A stretch of 50,289 bases of DNA from Opitutaceae bacterium (GTDB taxonomy: Bacteria; Verrucomicrobiota; Verrucomicrobiia; Opitutales; Opitutaceae), in the NCBI GenBank assembly GCA_003151495.1, contig PLXR01000027.1, positions 56,581-106,869 on the forward strand, read 5' to 3'. Below, in pieces: positions 1 to 7,234 of the stretch. The translations under genes and the position numbers were made by a program. Position 1 is the stretch's first letter. Each line of letters begins with the position of its first letter. The notes beneath the pieces were generated by a model that made no database searches, was not told the DNA's origin, and was given only the letters and a program-made list of their open reading frames with translations.

Positions 1-371
1 GCCGTCTCGGGGCTGGCCCCGGTGGTGTTTCCCTTCGCCGTGATGGAGAGCGTCGTCGACGCGGCGCCGTCCGGAATCGTCACGGAGACGGGCATGTCCC
101 CCTGGGGGAGTCGGTAGTAGTCGGTCCATTTCACCGCGCGACCCCCGAGCAAATAGTTGACGGTGAGGCTTCCTGCGGTGCCACCGGTGCGGGAGAACAC
201 GAGCAGGGCGGCAGTCGAGCCTCCGATGGAGGTGGTTGGGACGCTGGAGACCACGCCGACCGAAGGAATTGCAGCGGAAGGGCCCGCCACGGCCGAACCT
301 GGGGATGCAATGGCTGTCAGGAGGCAGATAAGGGATGCGGCAAAGGTTGTTCCTGATGGGGGTCTCTTCAT
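1..371 (-). CDS. Secreted Calx-beta-like protein, N-terminal part only
   Basis: The gene runs off the left edge, so only about the first 123 residues are visible. The ATG at 371-369 begins MKRPPSGTTFAASLIC, followed by a hydrophobic stretch and small residues ending near 'GSAVAG', a good signal peptide. The mature part contains 'VNYLLGGRAVKWTDYYRLPQ' and then 'VTIPDGAASTTLSITAKG', the pattern of a Calx-beta domain, a calcium-binding beta-sandwich found in surface adhesins and large secreted proteins. It lies 169 bases downstream of a Wza-like gene on the same strand and may be the last or a late gene of the exopolysaccharide operon, although the gap and its hairpins could give it separate control. 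No clear Shine-Dalgarno sequence precedes the ATG; a hairpin ends next to it. The function beyond a secreted or surface role is unknown because the rest lies outside the window. Confidence 0.75.
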   Translation of the reverse strand, partial: MKRPPSGTTFAASLICLLTAIASPGSAVAGPSAAIPSVGVVSSVPTTSIGGSTAALLVFSRTGGTAGSLTVNYLLGGRAVKWTDYYRLPQGDMPVSVTIPDGAASTTLSITAKGNTTGASPET

Positions 372-372
372 T

Positions 373-395
373 AGACCCGCTAGTATGCCGGGTCT
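373..395 (-). promoter_or_regulatory. Hairpin covering the ribosome-binding region of the Calx-beta gene
   Basis: AGACCCG (373-379) and CGGGTCT (389-395) form a perfect 7-bp stem with a 9-base loop. In the mRNA of the minus-strand gene the stem ends one base before the ATG at 371, so it would occupy the place where a Shine-Dalgarno sequence should be. It may restrict translation; this is inferred from position only. Confidence 0.4.
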
Positions 396-411
396 TCAGT
401 TGGCCTTGTAG

Positions 412-505
412 CCGTCTCCGTCTGATTGTGGAGTCAGATGCTGGCCATTGCCCGCGTAGGACGCCGGCTACAATCCCTGTCGGTGTTAGTCTGACACGGA
501 GACGG
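412..505. repeat. Long-range inverted repeat in the gap between the Wza-like and Calx-beta genes
   Basis: CCGTCTCCGT (412-421) is exactly complementary to ACGGAGACGG (496-505), and GTCAGA (433-438) to TCTGAC (490-495), so the region can fold into one long imperfect hairpin. TCAGA at 434-438 can alternatively pair locally with TCTGA at 421-425, so two mutually exclusive folds exist. No T-run follows, so it is not a standard terminator. Confidence 0.4.
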
Positions 506-540
506 TCCGTGACGCGGCGCGCAAAGGCGCAACCGGGGCC

Positions 541-1617
541 CTACGGCGAAAGATTCACGCCAACCGAGACCGGCCTGGACTTGCTGGATATCGCATAGGC
601 CCCCTCGTTGACACCGACCGTGCGGACGAAGGTGTCGAGGATCAGATTGACGTAGCGCAGCAGCACCCGCTCGGGCGTGTAGGGAACATAGACGATGTCG
701 CCGGGCTCGAGCCTCACGTCGGGAGCCTTGCCGCCGAGTACCTGGTTCACGGCCACGATCGCGATCTGCGGATGCGCCAACGAGCCCCGGAGGATGGCGA
801 CGTTGGGAAGGCAGGCATCGGGTACCGTGCCGCCGGCCATGGCTATCGCCTGGATCACGGTCAGCGACCCGGTCATCCTCTCGGAGCGGGGTTGGAGCAC
901 GGCGCCCAGCACGTGGACCTGCGCGCTTCGCAGCGGGGGAACATAGATGAAGTCATCGGGCTCGAGATAGACATTCTGTGAGGCGTCGCCCTCATGGAGC
1001 AGCCTCTGGAAGTCGACGGGGACAATATGGCCCTTTCGGATGAGGAAACTTCGGGACAGGTCCGCATCATCGGAGGACACGCCGCCCACCGGTGTGTTCA
1101 CCGCCACGCCGCCAGCCTCGACGACGACGTCCAGAATCGAGGTGGGGCCCCCCAGGGCGTAGACCCCCGGGCTGTTCAGGCGGCCGAGCACCCAGATCTG
1201 CCTGCTCGCGACGCTCTTCAATACAAGCGAGACAGCCGGCTTCTCGCGGACAAATTTCCTGAGCTCCTCCCCGATCCGGTCGGCGGCCTCGGGTAGCGTC
1301 AGACCCCAGACATCGACGCCCGGCAGTATGTTGTAATATACCTTTCCGTCGGGCCCGACCGTCAGGGAGGTCCTGTTGGCCGAGTCGCCTATCACCTCGA
1401 TCTCCATCGTGTCGCCTGGACCGAGATGGAAGACCGAGTCCGAGGGCCGCAGCATGGCGGGATCCAGCGGTTGCGCGGGGAACACATTCAGTTCCGCGGC
1501 GACCGGATCCGGGATTCCCTGCCTTGCGACCGGAAGCGAATTGCTCTGACAGCCTGAGAAAAGCGCCAGTCCCGACGCAATAAGGGGAAGGAGCGAGGTG
1601 CGGGGGGAGCGTGTCAT
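541..1617 (-). CDS. Wza-like outer-membrane polysaccharide export lipoprotein (SLBB domains)
   Basis: 358 residues, within the usual range for polysaccharide export proteins (about 360-380). The N-terminus has a lipoprotein signal with lipobox LFSGC at about residues 19-23, so the mature protein is probably lipid-anchored and may assemble as the outer-membrane ring through which exopolysaccharide leaves. The polysaccharide-export domain starts near residue 64 ('FHLGPGDTMEIEVIG'), followed by two SLBB-like beta-grasp segments ('IWVLGRLNSPGVYAL', 'VHVLGAVLQPRSERM'). The ATG is 2 bases past the stop of the upstream Wzc-Wza fusion, so the two are almost certainly co-translated. It is clearly paralogous to the C-terminal third of that fusion: both carry 'DLSRSFL/DFSRSFL', 'VPVDF.RL' and 'SQNV.LEP'. 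Family assignment is confident; the exported sugar is unknown. Confidence 0.9.
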   Translation of the reverse strand: MTRSPRTSLLPLIASGLALFSGCQSNSLPVARQGIPDPVAAELNVFPAQPLDPAMLRPSDSVFHLGPGDTMEIEVIGDSANRTSLTVGPDGKVYYNILPGVDVWGLTLPEAADRIGEELRKFVREKPAVSLVLKSVASRQIWVLGRLNSPGVYALGGPTSILDVVVEAGGVAVNTPVGGVSSDDADLSRSFLIRKGHIVPVDFQRLLHEGDASQNVYLEPDDFIYVPPLRSAQVHVLGAVLQPRSERMTGSLTVIQAIAMAGGTVPDACLPNVAILRGSLAHPQIAIVAVNQVLGGKAPDVRLEPGDIVYVPYTPERVLLRYVNLILDTFVRTVGVNEGAYAISSKSRPVSVGVNLSP

Positions 1618-1619
1618 GC

Positions 1620-4436
1620 CTAGGGCTTGGAGATGATGTTGGGCCCGACGTTCAGACCCGCCCAGGTAACGACGGCCGAGGCCACGAACGCCGTGGCGGC
1701 GTGGTCAAGCAGCTCCTCCGCCTTGATCCAGGGCCGGTCCGAGACATACACGAGGTCCCCGGGCTGCAGGGCCAGGTTGGGGGATCTACCGGTGAGCGCC
1801 CCGGCAATGTCGACGGTAAAGGCGACCGGGTGGTCCAGGGAGCCGCGGACCACGAGCACGTGTGCCTTCCATGCCCGCTCGGTGAACCCGCCCCGCGAGA
1901 CAATCGCCGAGAGGGCGCTCGAGTTGGAGTCAAAGGCCACCGGTCCCGGCAGCCCCACCTCGCCGAGGACGTAGATCTCGCCCGCGTTGGATGCCGGGAA
2001 ATAGAGGTAGTCGTTCGGCTCGAGCGCGACGTTCTGGGAAAGGTCGCCATGCATGAAGAGGCGCTCGAAGTCGACCGGCACGCGGTGGCCGCCCCTTGAG
2101 AGGAAGCTCCTGGAAAAGTCAGTCGTATTGACCGTGTCCCCCTCGGATATTCCGGTCGCGAAGCCGTGCGCGCGCGCGACTGCCTCGATCACCGTGATCG
2201 GGCGGTCGAGATAGAAGACGCCCTTTTGCTCCACCGTCCCCAGGACGAAGTAGCGCTTGCTGTGAAAGGCGACGGGAGTGACATATGCCTGAGGGGACCT
2301 GCGAAACCTTCCGAGGTCGGCGTTGATCCGCTCGCGGAGCTCATCCACGGTCGCGCCGGCGGCGACGATGTTCTCGGCCTCGAGGTATGATATCCTTCCA
2401 TCCGGCGCGATGGGGACGTTCTCGCGAGTGAGCTCCGGGAAGCCGTAGAGGTGGAAGCTGAGCACGTCTCCCGCCCCGAGGGTCAGGTGCTGCTGCCACT
2501 CGGCGCGCTCCACGGGACTGGCGACCGAAAAGGCGGCCGGCGCCTCGGCCGCCGCGCGGGCGACCGGAGCCGCAAGGCCCAGAGCGAGCATCAGCCCCAC
2601 GGACGCGCACCCAAGCCAACGGCTGAAGTGGCTCCTTGTCGGCGTCGCCCTCTCCCGGTTGAACACGGCGCCCACGAGGTTGCAGCTCGCATCCCGGAGC
2701 GTCTTCAGGTCGACAAGCGTCTCGGTGGAGTCCGTCTTGTTGCTGTCAACCAGCCAGATGAGGTTCGGGATCGTCTCGGCAAGAAGCACCGTCTCGGCGA
2801 CCGAGGCAGGCGGAAGCTCCACGAGGATGACGACATGGTCGATCGCGCACCACGCCTCAAAGGCGCCGCGCCACTGCTTTCGCCGCTCCAGGTTCCAGAT
2901 CCAGCCGGGAAGGGGGATGCTGACGACCGGCGGGCATTCCTCGCTGGTGAGCTGCTTCACGATGTGCGCCGGGACCGACATGTCGTCCCCATTGGGGAGG
3001 GCCGCGTGCTTGCCGTTGCCGGACGCCGGGCGCCCCTCGAGGCGCGCAAGCTCCTCCGACAGTTCCTTGGACGGCTGTGCAATGATCGTTAGCACGCGGA
3101 ATCCGCAGCTCCGGGCGGCGCGCGACAGCAGGCCGATCCAAGTCGAGCGCCCCTCACCGCTGTTCGCGGAGGTTATACCGCAGACCAAGCCGAGATTCGG
3201 TGAGGCGCCTATCTTGCCCTGGAGCGCCGTCCACGTCCGGAAAGCCCACTGTTCCTGGCTTGCGGCCGACATCTTCTTCAGGTCGCCCAGGGTCGCGAGG
3301 AGTGGGAGGCCGGTGATGCGGCGCACGTCGACCCGGGTCCTGATCCGGTTGTCGAAGATATCCCCCAGCAGTATCTGGGCGGCCGAGCCGAAGAAACCCA
3401 CGAGGGCGCCCGCACAGGCGAAGAGCGCAATCTGGAGCCGGTTCCTCTGCAATTGCGTTGGGTTTGCCGCGGCCGAAAGCAGCACCCGGAAATACCCCGG
3501 GGGATTGTCACGGAAGGGCTGGATCGCATGCTGGCGCGCGATGATCAGCGCGCGGTTGGACTCCTGGGAGCGGAGGCGCTCGCTTATGGCGACATCCTCG
3601 GGCGCCACCCTGCCATAGTACATCGGAGAGGCCGCTGGCTGGGCGGCCGGTCGCGGGCCGGACGCCGCGTGGGTGGGGGATGCCGGCGCGGAGACACGCT
3701 GCTCCTCGACAAGCGCCGCCAGGCGTGCGCGCTGCTCGCGCACCAAGGGGTGCGCGTCGGTGTAGCGCATCAGCAGGTCATCCAGCTGTTCGCGTGCAGT
3801 CTGGATCCGCTGCGAGAGTCCGCTTGCCACGACGTCCTCCACATCCGAGTCGGCCGCGAGGGCGGCCACGGCCGCCTCGCTGCTGGCTGGTATCGCCTTG
3901 CGGGTCAGGGTTATGTCGTTTTCGACCTGCACAAGCTGGTGGTTCAGGTTGTCGCCGGCCTCTATCGCCTCCTGCCGCTGGATCGCCTGGGTGTAGGCGA
4001 TCGCTGCCGCGCAATAGCGGTTCACGGTCTCGATCGTCTCCTCCTTTGAGTGCCCGGTGGCCGTTACCGTCACCACGTCGTTGTTCCGGTCCAGGGTAAT
4101 CTCAAGGTGCTCCGCAAGCTCCTTGGCGGAGAGGGGCGGTTGCAGGTGGGAGCCGACGTCCTCGAGCAGGCCGGGCGCCTGGAGCATGACGACAAGGCTT
4201 GGTGCGGCCAGGGCCCTCGGGTGGAAGGAGTCGTCGACGGACGATGGCTCATAGCGGATCAGCTGCGCGCTCGAGGTGAACGTGCGGCCCCAAATGGCGC
4301 CGGCAACAAGGGCGCCTGCGGCCGCGATGACAACGGTCCAGGCGGCCAGAGACCGCCACCGGTGCCTCAGCAGGTCCAGCACTGCCCATGCGTCAAGGGG
4401 TGCGGGCGTCGGATGTTTTCCATTAGATACGTTCAT
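1620..4436 (-). CDS. Wzc-like chain-length/ATPase-like protein fused to a Wza-like export protein
   Basis: 938 residues from the ATG at 4436. An upstream TTG at 4490 is open but adds only an unconserved Pro-rich stretch, whereas the ATG has a GGA five to six bases upstream. Domains: Wzz-type chain-length domain with transmembrane helix 1 at about 30-50 and helix 2 at about 332-355; a cytoplasmic P-loop-like domain near 360-600 whose Walker-A-like motif reads 'TSANSGEGRST' with Arg where tyrosine autokinases have Lys; a third hydrophobic segment at about 607-630 resembling a signal sequence; then a Wza-like polysaccharide-export domain ('LTLGAGDVLSFHLYGFPEL') with SLBB segments ('RYFVLGTVEQKGVFYL', 'IYVLGEVGLPGPVAF') to the end. 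The last part should be periplasmic. No Tyr-rich autophosphorylation tail is present because the Wza part replaces it. It probably controls polymer length and links inner and outer membrane steps. Kinase activity is doubtful. Confidence 0.85.
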   Translation of the reverse strand: MNVSNGKHPTPAPLDAWAVLDLLRHRWRSLAAWTVVIAAAGALVAGAIWGRTFTSSAQLIRYEPSSVDDSFHPRALAAPSLVVMLQAPGLLEDVGSHLQPPLSAKELAEHLEITLDRNNDVVTVTATGHSKEETIETVNRYCAAAIAYTQAIQRQEAIEAGDNLNHQLVQVENDITLTRKAIPASSEAAVAALAADSDVEDVVASGLSQRIQTAREQLDDLLMRYTDAHPLVREQRARLAALVEEQRVSAPASPTHAASGPRPAAQPAASPMYYGRVAPEDVAISERLRSQESNRALIIARQHAIQPFRDNPPGYFRVLLSAAANPTQLQRNRLQIALFACAGALVGFFGSAAQILLGDIFDNRIRTRVDVRRITGLPLLATLGDLKKMSAASQEQWAFRTWTALQGKIGASPNLGLVCGITSANSGEGRSTWIGLLSRAARSCGFRVLTIIAQPSKELSEELARLEGRPASGNGKHAALPNGDDMSVPAHIVKQLTSEECPPVVSIPLPGWIWNLERRKQWRGAFEAWCAIDHVVILVELPPASVAETVLLAETIPNLIWLVDSNKTDSTETLVDLKTLRDASCNLVGAVFNRERATPTRSHFSRWLGCASVGLMLALGLAAPVARAAAEAPAAFSVASPVERAEWQQHLTLGAGDVLSFHLYGFPELTRENVPIAPDGRISYLEAENIVAAGATVDELRERINADLGRFRRSPQAYVTPVAFHSKRYFVLGTVEQKGVFYLDRPITVIEAVARAHGFATGISEGDTVNTTDFSRSFLSRGGHRVPVDFERLFMHGDLSQNVALEPNDYLYFPASNAGEIYVLGEVGLPGPVAFDSNSSALSAIVSRGGFTERAWKAHVLVVRGSLDHPVAFTVDIAGALTGRSPNLALQPGDLVYVSDRPWIKAEELLDHAATAFVASAVVTWAGLNVGPNIISKP

Positions 4437-4530
4437 ATTTTCCAACGAGCGCGGATGGGGCGCTGAGGGTGGTGGCCCTGTGGACACCAAGGATGCCTGA
4501 ACTGCCCTACCTGGGCGATGGGGCGATCCC

Positions 4531-5199
4531 CTACTTTTGCCTCGATGTTGAGCCCATCACGATGGAGCCGCGCTCCACGAGTTGGTACTGGAAGGCGTAG
4601 TGGACGAGCTCCGAGTTGTTGGTGAGGGACATCTTCTCGAGCAGGCGGGACCGGTACGTGCTCACGGTCTTTACGCTCAGGGACAGGTCGTGGGCGATCC
4701 AGCTCACCGTCTTCCCGGAAGCGATAAGCCTCAGGATGAGGAATTCGCGGTCGGACAGGCTCTCGTGCGGGGCGGCCTGCACATCGTTCACGATGAGCGA
4801 CGCAAGTTTCTCGGCCAGGGCCACGCTGACGTAACGCCCGCCCGCGACAGCTTTGTTCACGGCGCCCACGAGCTCCGAGGGCGCGCTCTCCTTGGTCATG
4901 TACCCGGACGCCCCGGCCTTCAGCAGGCGCACCGCGAACTGGTCCTCGGGGTGCATGCTGAGGATGAGCACCGGGAGCTTCGGGCGGGCCCGCTTGATTT
5001 CCCTCAACACCTCAAGCCCGCTTCGCCCGGGCATCGTGAGGTCAAGGATGACGACGTCCCAGGGCTCCTTCCAGACGCACTCCAGCGCCTCCTGGGAGTT
5101 GGCGGCCTCGCCGAACACCGAGCGCTTGAACGCCTCCACGAGGATCTGCTTCAGCCCCCGGCGCACGACTGCATGGTCATCTGCTATAAGGATTCTCAT
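4531..5199 (-). CDS. NarL/FixJ-family response regulator
   Basis: 222 residues from the ATG at 5199 (MRILIADDHAVVRRGL). The receiver domain (about 1-120) has the acidic pair DD at 7-8, the phospho-acceptor Asp in 'VVILDLTMPG', Ser in 'LILSMHP' and Lys in 'GYMTKES'. A LuxR-type helix-turn-helix follows: 'LSDREFLILRLIASGKT' then 'LSLSVKTVSTYRSRLLEKM'. It should bind DNA when phosphorylated. The start overlaps the stop of the upstream REC-kinase gene by 4 bases (ATGA), so the pair is translationally coupled and that DegS-like kinase is the natural partner. The next gene downstream, 94 bases away, is the Wzc-Wza fusion, so the regulator may control exopolysaccharide export; that target is inferred from position only. 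Confidence 0.93.
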   Translation of the reverse strand: MRILIADDHAVVRRGLKQILVEAFKRSVFGEAANSQEALECVWKEPWDVVILDLTMPGRSGLEVLREIKRARPKLPVLILSMHPEDQFAVRLLKAGASGYMTKESAPSELVGAVNKAVAGGRYVSVALAEKLASLIVNDVQAAPHESLSDREFLILRLIASGKTVSWIAHDLSLSVKTVSTYRSRLLEKMSLTNNSELVHYAFQYQLVERGSIVMGSTSRQK

Positions 5200-6398
5200 G
5201 ATGGATTCTGGGTGGGGCCGTGCGCCTCGGGCATTGGGACGCGCATCGTCACGGTTGTACCCCTGGAGGGCACGCCGAAGAAGAAGACCTGGCCGCCCAC
5301 CTGGGCGACCCGCTCCCGCATCCCGATGATGCCGATCGACCGGGCGTGCACGACCTCCTTCTCCGAGATTCCCCTGCCGTTGTCGCGCACGGTCATGACG
5401 AGTTCCTGGTCGATCTGGGCCAGGATGACCTCCACCCGGGTCGCCTTCGCATGGCGGGCGATGTTCGTCAGCGTCTCCTGGAAGACCCGGAAGCACATGG
5501 TGCTGAACTCCCGGTCCCAGATCGAGTCCCTGACGTCAATCTTGACCTTGCACCGGATGCCCGTGCGCTCCTGGAAATCCGCGGTCTGCCACTCTATCGC
5601 GGCGGCCAAGCCCAGGTTGTCGAGGACACCGGGCCGCAGCTCGGTTGCGATCCTCCTGACCGTGTGGATTGTCAGGTCGACATGGGCCGACATGGCCTTG
5701 ACCTTGCGCCGCAATGCGCGTTCGCCGGTCAACTTTCCGTGGAGCCACGCAAGGTCGAGCTTCAGGCCTGTTAGGGCCTGCCCGAGCTCGTCGTGGACCT
5801 CGCGCGCAATTCGGGTCCGCTCCTCCTCCCGGACAAACCTGAGGTGGCCGGTCAATGCCCTCAACTGGTCGTACGAGCGCCGGAGTTTTTCCTGGGCCTT
5901 CTGGTTTTCCCGCCTATGGTGGGTCTCGCCCAGGGCCCTGTTTACTGCGGGCCCAAGGCGCGCGAGACGGGTCTTCAGGATGTAGTCGGTTGCACCCTGC
6001 TTCAGCATCTCAATCACAACCTCCTCGCCCAACACACCCGTGACGAAGATGAAGGGTACGCCGGGTGCGAGCTGCTTCGCGATCTCAAGGGCCGCGCTGC
6101 CGTCGAAGTCGGGAAGGTAGTAGTCCGACAGTATCAGGCCGGGAGTCTGGTGGGTCAGCTCAGCCTCGAATCCCTTGCGGGTGTCCACGGTGGCCATCGA
6201 GATGCTGAGTCCGAAGTCGAGGAGCGTCTGCTCGATCAGCTCGGCGTCAGGCTCGCTGTCCTCCACAAGGACGATGCGGAGCGCGGGCGGGGCCGACTTG
6301 GCCGCGCCATTCTGGGGCGGGCTGACCAGCCGGCCGGACAAGAGGCTTGCAGGCGCCGCGCCCCTGATCCCTCCAAAGACTCTCTTGGCGAGCTTCAT
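5196..6398 (-). CDS. REC-first hybrid histidine kinase (REC, HisKA_3, HATPase_c)
   Basis: 400 residues, no transmembrane helices, so cytoplasmic. A complete receiver domain comes first (about 40-160): acidic residues in 'LVEDSEPD', phospho-acceptor Asp in 'LILSDYYLPDFDG', Thr in 'FIFVTG', Lys in 'DYILKTRL'. A short coiled-coil-like linker leads to a DegS/NarX-type dimerisation domain with the phospho-accepting His in 'REVHDELGQALTGLKLDLAW', then an ATP-binding domain with N-box 'FRVFQETLTNIARHAKA' and G-boxes 'VRDNGRGIS' and 'GIIGMRERVAQVGG'. All key residues look intact. The N-terminal receiver suggests its activity is set by phosphate from another kinase, plausibly the HisKA protein encoded just upstream (4-base ATGA overlap); the output is probably the NarL-type regulator encoded just downstream (another 4-base overlap). 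Confidence 0.92.
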   Translation of the reverse strand: MKLAKRVFGGIRGAAPASLLSGRLVSPPQNGAAKSAPPALRIVLVEDSEPDAELIEQTLLDFGLSISMATVDTRKGFEAELTHQTPGLILSDYYLPDFDGSAALEIAKQLAPGVPFIFVTGVLGEEVVIEMLKQGATDYILKTRLARLGPAVNRALGETHHRRENQKAQEKLRRSYDQLRALTGHLRFVREEERTRIAREVHDELGQALTGLKLDLAWLHGKLTGERALRRKVKAMSAHVDLTIHTVRRIATELRPGVLDNLGLAAAIEWQTADFQERTGIRCKVKIDVRDSIWDREFSTMCFRVFQETLTNIARHAKATRVEVILAQIDQELVMTVRDNGRGISEKEVVHARSIGIIGMRERVAQVGGQVFFFGVPSRGTTVTMRVPMPEAHGPTQNPS

Positions 6399-7234
6399 AG
6401 CGGGGGCGCGGAAACGCCCATCTCCGCCCTCGAGGCGGGAAGCGCGAAGTAGAAGGTGGCCCCGCCGTCGGCCTGGGCCTCGGCCCAGACTCGGCCGCCG
6501 TGCCGCTGGAGTATCCTTTGGACATAGGCCAGCCTCGACGTGCCCATGTTGGGCGACGACGAGGGGAGCCTGCCAGGGTCCACGTCGAACAGCCTCTCGC
6601 GCTGCTTGATATCGGCGCTGGCGCCGTTGTCGCGCACGAAGAACCTCAATTCGCCTTCCGCTTCCTGCATGCCGATCTGGATTCGTGCGACCTCGCGCGA
6701 GAACGTGTGTTTGAATGCATTGGATGCGAGGCTCGCGATCGCCTCACCGAGCATGGTTGGATCTGCGCACACTGTGGGAAGGTCGCCGATGATCCAGATG
6801 ACCCGCCGGCCGCCCTTCTCCGCGTCAAGATCGTGGACGGCTTTCCGGACCAGCGGTTCGAGGTCGATGGGCGTGCAGTGCATCTCGCACCGGCTCATTC
6901 GGGAGAGCTCGAGGATCTCGTCGATCATGCCGCCTATCTGGACGGTGGCGGTGGTGATCCTGCCCAGGAAGCGCCGTCCCTTTTCGTCCAGACCGCGGGC
7001 CGATTGCTTTGCAAGGAGCTCGCCAAACCCCCCTATGATGTGAAGGGGGGAGCGCAGGTCGTGCGAGATGGAGTGGGCTAGGGTGTCTATTCCGTCCCGC
7101 GCAGCCGTGAGTTCGATCTCCTTGGCCTCGAGGAGCTGCTCAAGCTCCTTGTTCCGCCGACCGAGCGCATCGAGATCGGTCCGCGCCTCGGCCCCCTTGT
7201 TTTCTGCGTCTCTAGTCATCATGTGTTGGTGCAT
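6395..7234 (-). CDS. Soluble HisKA-type sensor histidine kinase with degenerate ATP-binding boxes
   Basis: 279 residues from the ATG at 7234; ATGs at 7222 and 7219 are equally possible and none has a clear Shine-Dalgarno. An N-terminal coiled coil (about 15-45, Glu/Leu/Lys rich) leads into a HisKA domain with H-box 'LAHSISHDLRSPLHIIGGF' and a HATPase_c domain with N-box-like 'SLASNAFKHTF'. The G1 box reads 'VRDNGASAD' where DxGxG is usual, and the G2 region 'MGTSRLAYVQRILQRHGG' lacks the GTGLGL pattern, so nucleotide binding may be weak. No transmembrane or input domain is present, so it probably senses through a partner or a cytoplasmic cue. The 3' end overlaps the REC-kinase gene by 4 bases and the 5' end overlaps the glycosyltransferase gene. 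Confidence 0.87.
   Translation of the reverse strand: MHQHMMTRDAENKGAEARTDLDALGRRNKELEQLLEAKEIELTAARDGIDTLAHSISHDLRSPLHIIGGFGELLAKQSARGLDEKGRRFLGRITTATVQIGGMIDEILELSRMSRCEMHCTPIDLEPLVRKAVHDLDAEKGGRRVIWIIGDLPTVCADPTMLGEAIASLASNAFKHTFSREVARIQIGMQEAEGELRFFVRDNGASADIKQRERLFDVDPGRLPSSSPNMGTSRLAYVQRILQRHGGRVWAEAQADGGATFYFALPASRAEMGVSAPPL

Noticed and set aside
2600-2670. Internal start that would separate the Wza part from the Wzc-like protein
   Set aside because: In-frame GTG and ATG codons exist in the hydrophobic segment, but the only strong ribosome-binding sequence (AAGGAG) is about 31 bases from the first of them, and no stop codon separates the two parts.
4999-5496. Longer 321-codon form of the response regulator
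   Set aside because: The extra N-terminus is an out-of-frame reading of the kinase gene; the receiver domain starts exactly at the ATG at 5199.
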